This document shows, one piece after another, positions 47,601-55,053 of a stretch of DNA of 64,000 nucleotides (its first letter is position 1; every line of letters starts with the position of its first letter). Location of the stretch: the NCBI RefSeq assembly GCF_019925205.1, contig NC_083565.1, positions 26,750,241-26,814,240 of the forward strand, written 5' to 3'. Source of the DNA: Metopolophium dirhodum (taxonomy: Eukaryota > Arthropoda > Insecta > Hemiptera > Aphididae). The position numbers and the translations under genes were made by a program. Below the pieces are notes generated by a model. The model ran no database searches. It saw nothing but the letters and a program-made list of their open reading frames with translations, and was not told where the DNA came from.

Positions 47601-48194
47601 CTTAAAATATTTTTCATGAAAATTAGTTTTATTAGAGCGATTATCAAACTTGGATAATAATGCATATTTAAAACATTTATTATCACTATTTTTCACATTA
47701 ATAATCGCTCTTTTATCTTTAATATGCTTAGGTAAATCAATATATGTTCCTCCTTTAAGAGGATTCACTATATTGATTCTCAACTGTAATGTTTCTATTA
47801 CCTTAAGCGTCCATCCAGAACCTTTCTGTGTAAAATCTGCCTCTTCCCGCAACAATTTATTGAACATATCGTTTAGTATTTTTTTTAAATTAGATGAATT
47901 ACATGCAAGAACATTAAAAGTTTTGAATGCAATATCCTGTACTTCTTGCGTAATAATTCTTTCGTAAACACTATCCACGACTAAATTAAATTTTATAGAT
48001 GTATTTTTACACGATTCTTTTAACTTAAAAATTAATTTCTCTGAAATATAGTTAAAAAAAAGCGTGTAATCTATAAAATCTAATGTATTTTTAATGATAA
48101 AAGTTTTCGAGCATTTTTTAAATCGTTCAATTTCGAATAATTCTTTATCAGTAGAAATTGTCCGCTGGCATTTTCTCACCGTTTGTCTTTTCAT
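44652..48194 (-). CDS. Protein-primed DNA polymerase B (pPolB)
   Basis: This is a 1180-aa enzyme. Its N-terminal region has GSGWTLKVIETLQLRI (125-140) and NPLKGGTYIDLP (144-155), typical of Polinton polymerases. The 3'-5' exonuclease motifs are ExoI YADFE (Asp359, Glu361), ExoII FHNLSYD (518-523) and ExoIII around YLKTDVTILAD (667-676). A Cys/His cluster VRDHCHFTGKYR (485-496) lies before ExoII. Polymerase motif A is YLDCVNLYG (Asp769), the motif B region is NFWKLLIISVFGK (907-919), and motif C is YSDTDS (Asp1010, Asp1012). It would replicate the linear element from its ends. All motifs are intact, and the gene is convergent with the integrase. Confidence 0.97.
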   Translation of the reverse strand: MKRQTVRKCQRTISTDKELFEIERFKKCSKTFIIKNTLDFIDYTLFFNYISEKLIFKLKESCKNTSIKFNLVVDSVYERIITQEVQDIAFKTFNVLACNSSNLKKILNDMFNKLLREEADFTQKGSGWTLKVIETLQLRINIVNPLKGGTYIDLPKHIKDKRAIINVKNSDNKCFKYALLSKFDNRSNKTNFHEKYFKMLELKSSLNFKCVDFPTPISQIPKFERINNISINIYSLNDKKTIFPLYVCNTERNDHFDLFLYNNDETSHYCYIHNFSRLIRSQKTKNCSKLIICKRCFTTFGTQPCKSKLWGVEGLNEHRRNCGKNPLGRPIMFEEGDDDFIYFKGYKKTQRIPFVIYADFECILTPKQPNKFINRRKKQKNQKTHVTHLHEIMSYGFYVKVDYSIISKELVKQFEIPTKVIIYRGEKAAKKFMKNMIDIGNEINKIYQINTPMDKLTDKEEQRFQRTKFCQKCSKHFKNNNLVKVRDHCHFTGKYRQCLCLQCNFEITSPSFVPIFFHNLSYDSHFIIRELGCDDKDIHIIPNSSEKYISFSKEIAPRFSIKFVDTFRFMSESLSKLAANLSEDKLRFRETLKIFSIKSLDLVTRKGVFPYEYVDSWSKLDNAFLPSKLEFYNSLTDEQISDEDYRHAKNVWNTFDVKTLGEYSDLYLKTDVTILADVFENFRDICLSTLRIDPAHYLTAPGFAFDCMLKYTKVKLERLKDYNMLLYFEKSIRGGICQSTKRYAKANIPNIEGLDYNSNEPITWITYLDCVNLYGKSMLTELPFKDFEWVDDLDIDVTKISEDSEVGYILEVDIEYPKHLHKTHNDFPFLPFNECPPNSKVEKLLTTLSPKKNYIVHYKNLKQAISHGLKLVKIHRAIRFSQKKWMASYIEFCTKMRAEAKNEFEKNFWKLLIISVFGKCMKNVRARTSIKLVSSEKKAYKLMTKTSFKDRTIYSKNLMAIHQHKETIKFDKAIYVGFAILDVSKTFMYDFHYNVMKKRYGTKISSLYSDTDSLIYAIQTTNFFNDLKNDLLPYFDTSNYPKDHYCFSELHKSQPGFFKDELKGIILKEFVSLRPKLYAYKTVDGTEEKKAKGVKKYIIKKHMQFENYKDILHAFINHLSVKDKLTHRVMNFIQSNKHVVQSKTMNKLVLSANDDKRYINDDGINTLAYGHYKLDKLYYN

Positions 48195-48378
48195 GATGAA
48201 ACTGTAATAGAATATATAAAAAAAAAAAATATATAATAATGTAGAAAGATCATTTTATTTAAAATATCATTCAAATAAATTAGTACATTTAGAATATATT
48301 TACAAGACATAAAAAATAAAAAAAGCTGTTTTGAGGTAAAAAAATAATGAATGAAAACAAGAAAATTATGAATTACTA

Positions 48379-48666
48379 TTAACCATTGTTCATATAATTG
48401 TACTGTGCATATAATATAGATAATTCTTTTCGAATATTTTTTTCACGTTTCTTATCTGTATGTAGCAAATGTAAATAATCATTTGCAATCTTTTTTTTTT
48501 CATTCATTATTTTTTTTTGTTTTAAACCCGCTTTTTTTATTTTTATATCAATAATTTTAATTTTTTTTTTAAATTCTACTGCTGCCTCATCCATTGCTTG
48601 ATCAATTTGCTCGGCCTTTCGGATAACATCGTTAATTTCATCCATAATAAATGATTTTGATTCCAT
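48379..48666 (-). CDS. Small coiled-coil protein (95 aa)
   Basis: The whole product is Lys/Glu/Ile-rich and reads as one long helix, with heptad-like hydrophobics from about 5 to 90 and the pattern IKIIDIKIKKAGLKQKKI. No catalytic motif is seen. It is on the polymerase strand, 185 bp upstream of that gene. The function is unknown; it might be a scaffolding or DNA-associated protein. The frame is clean, but composition bias in AT-rich DNA leaves some doubt. Confidence 0.5.
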   Translation of the reverse strand: MESKSFIMDEINDVIRKAEQIDQAMDEAAVEFKKKIKIIDIKIKKAGLKQKKIMNEKKKIANDYLHLLHTDKKREKNIRKELSILYAQYNYMNNG

Positions 48667-49091
48667 TTTTTATTTTTTATTTTTTTTTTTTTTATTCTGA
48701 AAATGTCATAGTTTTTTTTATACACTAACTGATAGTAATAAAAAAAATAAAATAGTGTATATTAATTAGTGAATAATACTTATAATAATAGACTAGCTTA
48801 TGTATTCACACATATGTATAAATATTATCAACAAATTAAAATAAATTATGGTTATACATCATCTATAAACATTAGTTTGTGATTATTGTGTCAAGTTTAC
48901 TTCAATTAATAAATAAAACATTTTTTTGTATGGTTGGTATATTTAGCTTATTTACAATTAAATAATTGAACAAAAAACTTTTAGTTTAGAATGTTTATTT
49001 ATTTACATGTGTCTATCATCAAATTATTTTTTAAACATAAACATAATAAATACAATACTTTATATTAAAAAAATATAATCTTATTTTGTTT

Positions 49092-49472
49092 TTAACAGAT
49101 TGTACTCAATTCCTGTAACTGATAATTAAGATTTTGTATCTGCATATTAAAATTATTTATACATTGCCAATAGTCAGTACATCTAGAACGATAAAATATA
49201 AGGATCTTTTCTTTCTCTTCTTTTAAAAAAAGCAATTTTTCTTTTAATACACATGTATGTATATAATATTCGTTAATATAAGTTACATTGAGAGAAGGAG
49301 AAGGACTTATTCTAGTTAAAAACAATTGATATTTTATATTTTTAATATTTTTTTTATTCTGTTTAAGTCTCCATCTTCTCATGAAATGGTCTTTTTCATC
49401 CGTTTCTGTATAACTTTCAATCATTTGTTTATAATAGTCTATTTCGTTTAAAATATCATTGTGAGAATTCAT
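49092..49472 (-). CDS. Coiled-coil protein (126 aa) with a spliced leader exon
   Basis: This charged, helix-rich product has coil-like runs at its start and near 75-95 (LKEKLLFLKEEKEKI). No known domain was recognised. Immediately before the ATG, on the minus strand, is TTAACCATTTTAG/ATAATG, a good 3' splice site (boundary at 49478/49477). 735 bp upstream is a GTAAGTACC donor preceded by an ATG-free leader and a TATA/TCAGT promoter. I infer an mRNA starting near 50433 with an intron in its 5' UTR. Confidence 0.5.
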   Translation of the reverse strand: MNSHNDILNEIDYYKQMIESYTETDEKDHFMRRWRLKQNKKNIKNIKYQLFLTRISPSPSLNVTYINEYYIHTCVLKEKLLFLKEEKEKILIFYRSRCTDYWQCINNFNMQIQNLNYQLQELSTIC

Positions 49473-50212
49473 TATCTAAAATGGTTAAAAAAATGTTAGA
49501 ACTAATATATATAAAGAAATATGTTAAAAAAAAAATCTGATAATTAGAAACTGGTTCCTATATCAACTAGCATTGCGTATAATTTAAAGTTAGCTGATAA
49601 TCAAGTTTTATATCATGTTATTCAATAAATATAATCATTTACATACTGTATACGGAATACAAACTTGTTTTTAAACGTATCCCTACTTTTTAGCATTTTT
49701 TAATCATTAAATATACATTATGGTAGTTAAAATGACTATAATATATCAGTCAGCATAGTGAATAATTTAATGTAAGCTAATATGTCTATATTTTATATAT
49801 TATAATAATCAAGTTTTTATATTATGTTATTCATATAATTATAATCATATACATACTGTATACACTTGTTTTTTTTTTCAACTTATTTCAACTTTCTAAC
49901 ATTTTTTTAACCATTTAATATACAACATGATAAACATAGATATTTTAATTAATCAATCTTTTAAATTTAAAAAAAAAAATTAATTATAAAAACCTTGTAC
50001 ATTTAATATTAAAATTACTAATAAAACTATTGAATATCGGTTCATTATAACCACTTATAACCACTTCCCTAAACGCTTATGTTATGTTATGTTTTTTGCT
50101 ATCGTGTATTATTTTTTCGTTTAAAAACTAGTAAAGATGTGGAGTTTTAGATTCGATAAGATGATTTTTTTTTTTTAAAAATATATAAATAATGAAATAA
50201 ATAGGTACTTAC

Positions 50213-50433
50213 ATTAAAGTATTTTCTAATGTTTAGAGACGAATGACTGTTGATGATGACGGTGTTGGACTGGTAAACTATGTAGGTTTGAAGTATTTTC
50301 CAATGTTGAGTGATGAATCCTTATTGATGATGTCGATGCTGGACTGGTAAACTTGGTAGGATTGAAGTATTTTCAATATTCGATGGTGAATGACTGCCGC
50401 TTGTTGTTGCTGGTAGAGAACACAAGCTGGACT
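50213..50433 (-). promoter_or_regulatory. Inferred non-coding leader exon
   Basis: Minus-strand sequence from the TCAGT initiator to the donor GTAAGTACC (boundary near 50213/50212) contains no ATG over about 220 nt, as a 5' UTR should. It consists of three diverged ~70-75 bp repeats sharing TACTTCAA and TTACCAGTCCA motifs. It should splice to 49477, just upstream of the 126-aa ORF. Confidence 0.5.
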
Positions 50434-50470
50434 GATATCGTTTGACTATCAAATGCTGCGTTATATAGTC
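50429..50470 (-). promoter_or_regulatory. Core promoter, minus strand (TATA + TCAGT initiator)
   Basis: On the minus strand CTATATAA (50468-50461) is followed about 30 nt downstream by ATCAGTCC (50436-50429), the canonical arthropod TATA-initiator spacing. It points towards the coiled-coil genes and possibly the polymerase. Confidence 0.6.
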
Positions 50471-50668
50471 GAGAATCGTCTCCTACTTTCCTAGTTATCG
50501 TTTAAAACTTACATTCTATTCGAAGAAATCGTATGACCTGTTCATGTAATATTAATTTTAAAAACAACTAAGTTATTTTGTAGTAATAGTAATTATAATA
50601 TATAATGTATGTATTGGTGTTGACCGTAGTCCGGAATATTCATTTAAAAATAGCTAGGTCAAATTTTA

Positions 50669-50830
50669 GGGCGTTGTCCGAATAAAAACTAGTATCGATA
50701 GGAGGTCGTATAAGACCGTTGGCGGAATAAAACTGGGCGTTGTCCGAATAAAAACTAGTATCGATAGGAGGTCGTATAAGACCGTTGGCGGAATAAAACT
50801 GATATTAATAAGAGGACAAATTAAGGGCGT
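50669..50830. repeat. 66-bp tandem repeat between divergent promoters
   Basis: GGGCGTTGTCCGAATAAAAA starts identical units at 50669 and 50735 (66 bp apart). A decayed third piece with AAGAGGACAAATTAAGGGCG follows to about 50830. It lies midway between the minus-strand promoter at 50.45 kb and the plus-strand promoter at 50.90 kb, the place where an enhancer or an origin-like regulatory repeat would be expected. Confidence 0.75.
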
Positions 50831-50900
50831 TGGCTGGTTTAATGAACATTGCTATGAATATTCCACATTTCAAAGTATCTATGGTAGTGGAAACATTACA

Positions 50901-50940
50901 GTATATAAGGCTAGCGTATTAACATCAATATTACAGTCAA
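50901..50940 (+). promoter_or_regulatory. Core promoter, plus strand (TATA + initiator-like)
   Basis: TATATAAGG at 50902-50910 is followed about 30 nt later by TTACAGTCAACATTC, an initiator-like sequence. The predicted leader before the ATG at 50990 is about 55 nt and has no earlier ATG. Confidence 0.6.
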
Positions 50941-50989
50941 CATTCAGCAACTAGAACTTCTTCATCATCTATAACAATTCAGCTTCAAG

Positions 50990-51946
50990 ATGTCTTACAG
51001 AACTTCGATCATCGATTCCGGATCAGAGGTTAGTAATTGAATCACTTTAATAACTAAAGCAAATTGGAGGTCAGTCGTAAAACTACTCAACGCTATGGTT
51101 ATAATAAATTCGTGGTTGATTATAAATTTATTTTAAACATAATATTAAAATTAAATAATAATTAGAGTGTGACTGTAACGTTGCTCAATATTGTTTTAGA
51201 GATCGGCTGTAAGCCACTCATACATTTATAGTTATTCACCTTAGTTTATGTTTTATAGAACGAATTTGAGTCCCTGGACACAAAAATGAAGCCTTCTACT
51301 TCAAAGCAGGTCAAAACATCGTTAAAAAGAGGGGCTGAAAAAACAGTAGAGAAAAAAAACAAAAAAAACAGATGAAAACAGTAAGATAAATAATAATTTA
51401 TCATATTAATACTTTATCTAATATTCTAAGGTTATGAATTATGGTATGAATTTATTTATTTGTTTTTTTTTTTAGAGTTCATCATACAGAGAAATTCTCG
51501 AAGAGAAATTGCGGGCGGAAGAATTTGATGAAGAGATTTTTAATTCTGTCACTTTTCGTCAGGGAGATGGTTTGGCTACCATCAAAAGCCAATTTAATCC
51601 AGACGAAAAGCCGACGGATTATTGGACGATAACGCATTACAAGTGTGCGAATATACACAACGTCCCAACAAAGGAAAGGTAAAGACTAGACTTTGGTTTA
51701 TTTTTTAATTAAAAAACTATTGCTAAATGAAAAAAATCATTAGTTTTTATTCACTGCTAAACTGATTGAATAATTAATTTATGTTGCAGGTGGCGACACT
51801 CTGAGGCATCTGTCAAGGTGACGACATCGGACAAGTCAAAAGATCAGACTCTCAATACAAGTTTAAACGAGACCATGCAGGTTATATTTGATGTAATTTT
51901 AAAAGACCCTGAACGTCGTACAATAAGAAATAAATTAGCCGCATGA
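50990..51946 (+). CDS. Four-exon accessory gene of unknown function (~161 aa)
   Basis: The exons are 50990-51028, 51259-51345, 51476-51678 and 51790-51946. Introns begin GTTAGT, GTAGAG and GTAAAG and end in TATAG, TTTAG and TGCAG. Phases fit and the joined frame ends at TGA 51944-51946. The start ATG follows a TATA promoter. Exon 2 may instead use the much better donor GTAAGAT at 51381; that keeps frame only if one A is missing from the A8 runs at 51352-51368. The product is hydrophilic, with a basic N-terminal part and a core containing TDYWTITHYKC and RWRHSEASVKV. I recognise no family. AATAAA signals follow. Confidence 0.65.
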
Positions 51947-52029
51947 AAAAAAAAAAATGTAGTATAAAAATATTTTTATTTATTTAATAAAAAAAAACAA
52001 TACATAAATATAAATGAATTTGTATTATA

Positions 52030-52650
52030 TCATACTATTAAGTCCTGTAAAATCATGTCAGACATTACATTAAAATGAAATTGTAAAATCTCATACAAAA
52101 ATGAAGTGTCATCGTTTTGTAGATGAGAATAATAACTAAAATCATAGTTCTGTATATACTGGTTTGTGAATTCGTTTCTCTGGCAACTGATGGGTAAACC
52201 ACGGACATCGTTTTTAATCAGTTCGTAAGCTGCATCGAATGTTGCTTGAAAAATCGGTAGACGTTTCTGTTTTTCTGCGATATAAAGGTCGACACAATGT
52301 TGAAGTTGTTTTAGTCTGCAGAAATCTATATGCGAGAGTGTAATATAATCATCATTTATATGCAAGGTTATTGAACTCTGCTTCACATTAATTGAATATG
52401 TAAAGTTCTCAGTAATTTTTACACGTCTACACCTGGTATGTAAGTTGTTAGTAATTGAAATGTAATTAGATTCAGACATGAGCGTACACCATTGCTCTAA
52501 ATTTAATGTAATAATTTTTTTCGTTAACTTGCACTCTAATAACACAATAATTGAAATTTGTTTGCTGATTAATAGTCCAACCGTAACACTCTTCTTACCA
52601 AATGGACGTATGTCAAATACCGATTTTGACACAATTACCGGTAGACCCAT
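52030..52650 (-). CDS. Unidentified 206-aa Polinton protein
   Basis: This is an intact frame starting MGLPVIVSKSVFDIRPFGKK. It is rich in β-type segments (residues 20-40, 60-110), then helical (115-150), with several Cys residues. No signal peptide or known motif was recognised. It sits between the spliced gene (convergent) and the BIR gene (same strand). The length, intact frame and independent position support a real gene; the function cannot be named from sequence alone. Confidence 0.6.
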   Translation of the reverse strand: MGLPVIVSKSVFDIRPFGKKSVTVGLLISKQISIIVLLECKLTKKIITLNLEQWCTLMSESNYISITNNLHTRCRRVKITENFTYSINVKQSSITLHINDDYITLSHIDFCRLKQLQHCVDLYIAEKQKRLPIFQATFDAAYELIKNDVRGLPISCQRNEFTNQYIQNYDFSYYSHLQNDDTSFLYEILQFHFNVMSDMILQDLIV

Positions 52651-52840
52651 AACAAATTAAAGTTCTTTTCTTTTTAATAATTAAAAAACCTTTAAACTAT
52701 AAACGTAATTATTTTTTTTAAAAATTTGATGTAATATAACCGATGAGGGATATACTTTGAACTGAAAGCGTTTTTACTTTGCAAGCGTATTATATACTAA
52801 ACTTGATAGATAAAAAAAAAAAAAAAAAAATGCAAAAAAT

Positions 52841-52962
52841 GTGAACGTATAGCATAGTCGGCTACTGCATGTAGTAGAGGGGAGAATTACATATACTTAC
52901 CTGTTACCTGAAAACATTTAAATTATTGCTACACGCGCTAACCCACTAGGCTATACGTTCAC
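52841..52962. repeat. 122-bp imperfect hairpin with tRNA-like arm
   Basis: GTGAACGTATAGCATAGTCG (52841 on) is mirrored by the complement of 52927-52962, with about 28 of 36 positions pairing. The minus-strand arm (TAGCCTAGTGGGTTAGCGCG) looks like a tRNA A box, but no B box follows. The loop holds ATACTTACCTG, i.e. a perfect splice donor CAGGTAAGTAT on the minus strand. It could be a MITE, a structured RNA or a decayed tRNA-like element. Confidence 0.6.
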
Positions 52963-53056
52963 GAGATATTAAATCAAATATTAACACATATAAGTTGTTT
53001 TAAAAAATCAACATTTATTTTCATTTACTATAACATAATATAATAAAAAAACATGA

Positions 53057-53455
53057 TTAACAAACGGTATCGTATGACCCAGTTTCACAATTACAAATAG
53101 GTTCGGTTTTACAATATTTACTTAATATGTTTTGAACATATTGATTACCTTTCATTAATAACACATATAAACACCTTGGGCTGAATCTGCAATGTTCAAT
53201 CCATGGATCGTCCAGCCTTTCCCAGTTATGAAGAATAAGTCCGCAACAAAAGCATTCTACAACATCATCCACTCCTGAATATTTTAAGCCACATTCAGAC
53301 AATGTATATTTATTTTGAAAAGTATTTTTTGGGAATAATTTAAATGTTTTAAATCTTGATGAAAACGAAGAAAATTCTGGATGAACTGCAGCCGGATTAT
53401 TTCGTATACGATAAACTAATGATTGAAAATCATTTGAACATTTTTGAAAGTTCAT
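53057..53455 (-). CDS. Single-BIR protein (IAP-like)
   Basis: I chose the in-frame ATG at 53455 (132 aa); starting at 53623 would add 56 hydrophobic, low-complexity residues. The product has one BIR zinc fold with exact spacing Cys68-x2-Cys71-x16-His88-x6-Cys95 and the conserved DDPW at 82-85. The Cys-rich tail (115-132) is not a RING. BIR proteins bind caspases or related partners and block apoptosis; viral IAPs in baculoviruses do this for insect cells. Here it lies next to the right TIR as cargo. The frame is intact. Confidence 0.85.
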   Translation of the reverse strand: MNFQKCSNDFQSLVYRIRNNPAAVHPEFSSFSSRFKTFKLFPKNTFQNKYTLSECGLKYSGVDDVVECFCCGLILHNWERLDDPWIEHCRFSPRCLYVLLMKGNQYVQNILSKYCKTEPICNCETGSYDTVC

Positions 53456-53719
53456 TTTTGAAAAAAATTTATAAATTGTAAAACAATTTAATGAAATTTT
53501 AAGAAAATAAAGTAAAATGAGACACAACTTGAGTAAACGGCGGATCATTGACGACTGAATATAAAAAACGATTAGCTTATAACTCAAAAGTATATAAATT
53601 AAAAAAAAAATATAGACATTCATTAATTAGATAAATTACAGTGAAACCAACCTAAATGAAAAAAAAAATGTGAATATATAGTAATATTTAGTAATTATAA
53701 TTTCAGTTTTATAATAAGG

Positions 53720-54047
53720 CTTGTGTTCTGTATTTTAAATAATTATTCCATTTTAGTAATAAGGTTTGTTGAGAAAAAAACCATTTAGCATGTACACTGT
53801 AAATATTTGGACAAAACTGACTTTGAGTGTGCAAACTCTTCATAATTTTTACACGGTAAAATTATTGTGTCCAAGGGGGACATCCTCACTTGAACGGTGT
53901 GAAATTACCGTGTAAAAAGTGTACAAATTCTTCATAATTTTTACACGGTAAAATTATTGTGTCTAAGGGGGACATCCTCCCTTGAACGGTGTGAAATTAC
54001 CGTGGTGACACAAAAAGTAGACTGTGAACATACAAATGTATACTACT
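53720..54047 (-). repeat. Polinton right terminal inverted repeat (328 bp)
   Basis: This is the full-length partner of the left end. Both subrepeats carry the GTCCCCCTT segment, which the left end has lost from its second subunit. The terminal bases are ...GTATACTACT. Confidence 0.95.
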
Positions 54048-54366
54048 GGTAATTGTTGCAATTCTGTTCTCAAGATTTGTGCAGGGGGTGCTTCAGGATG
54101 TTCACTTGCTTTTCTTTTTATATCTGTCATAACTTTTAAGGCATAAACTTCTTCTAAATTCGGTGCGTGGTCATGTATAGAACTTTGAGGGCCTTTATGG
54201 ATTATTATATTTTGTCCAGAATTACTCGTTATAGCCCGAGCAGAGCATTCACTTTTTTACGACAACACCAATAAAATCGACCTTCGTTTTCCGAATGTTT
54301 GTAGTAGAGATATCCATCAACATGAAGAAGCTTTCCTCTTGAATTAGAATTTATAATTTCGGCCAT
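54048..54366 (-). pseudogene. MULE transposase, N-terminal FLYWCH part
   Basis: The minus-strand start at 54366 opens a FLYWCH zinc finger (HVDGYLYYKH, then FYWCCRKK). The frame shifts at a T6 run (54253-54258 on the plus strand), just before the finger's second half (ECSARAIT in the next frame). It then stays open to the Polinton junction, where the codons continue exactly at 37484. The one-base loss in the homopolymer would by itself disable the protein, unless it is a sequencing error. FLYWCH fingers in MULEs bind DNA, probably the element ends. Confidence 0.8.
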
Positions 54367-55053
54367 AATTCTAATGAATACGCTTGGTTGTATAAATACG
54401 ATTTAATGTACAAAAAATTCAAGTTAATCTACGAAAAATTACACGTTTGGCAACAACTGTTAAAATGAAACTAAACAAGGTATAAATAAGACATTCGATA
54501 ATCAATATTGAACGGATAAACTTAATCACGCAACAAATGGATCGAACGGCAATTGGGCGCATGCGTTATTTCGACGCATACAATAGGTATTTTGAAGTTT
54601 ATGATACTTATAATCTATAGATACTGTATAGGAATAAAAAATGTATAGTTGAACGGCAAACGGTAATAAAGATAAAGATGAAATGTGTACCATTTAGGGA
54701 TGTACGATATAGGTTTAGGGATTGTTAGATATATGGATCATGGATGTATATAGTCCGATTAAGCAGTGATAGGCTCCTACCTAAAATGCGTATACGTATC
54801 ATAGCGTCTATCATCATATAAGTAATAAAAATAACGATGTGGTAATGCCGATCAGCACGATAAATATAAATCAAATAAATCAAATTGCCGATTTAAAAAT
54901 ATATTGGGAAAATGTTTTTATGGTAAATATTGAAATTGGAAAAAATGGATTGGTCATATAACATTTGGGAATAGTAAAAATTGGGAAAAATTAATTGGAA
55001 AAAATAAATCGGGAAAAACAGATTGGGAAAACTGTACTACAATCGGTTATATG

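Larger units (their letters stand above)
37485..54047. mobile_element. Polinton/Maverick, 16,563 bp
   Basis: It is bounded by the 6-bp duplication GGTAAT (37479-37484 and 54048-54053), the normal size for Polintons. It has long near-identical inverted ends beginning AGTAGTATAC. It codes the full core set: protein-primed DNA polymerase B, retroviral-type integrase, adenain-like protease, packaging ATPase, and penton- and capsid-like proteins, plus accessory genes. Polintons replicate and integrate by these enzymes and are thought able to form virions. This copy looks young: its ends differ by one substitution and one 13-bp indel, and the only obvious break is in the ATPase. Confidence 0.97.
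36013..55044 (-). mobile_element. MULE DNA transposon split by a Polinton
   Basis: The ends are flanked by the 10-bp duplication GGTTATATGG (36003-36012 and 55045-55054). The terminal inverted repeats run over about 100 bp, with many TTTCCCAA / TTGGGAAA motifs (36030-36140 and 54890-55030), diverged but alignable from the first base. Subtracting the Polinton and its extra duplication leaves about 2.46 kb. The one gene is on the minus strand and codes a FLYWCH-MULE transposase. Confidence 0.85.

Noticed and set aside
52841..52962. A tRNA gene or a U1 snRNA copy
   Set aside because: The arm has an A box but no B box or cloverleaf. Only the first 11 bases of U1 match, and the following bases do not.
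53456..53623. Upstream extension of the BIR gene as a membrane anchor
   Set aside because: The 56 extra residues are hydrophobic low-complexity AT-driven sequence. The internal ATG at 53455 gives a normal BIR protein. The longer form is possible but not supported.
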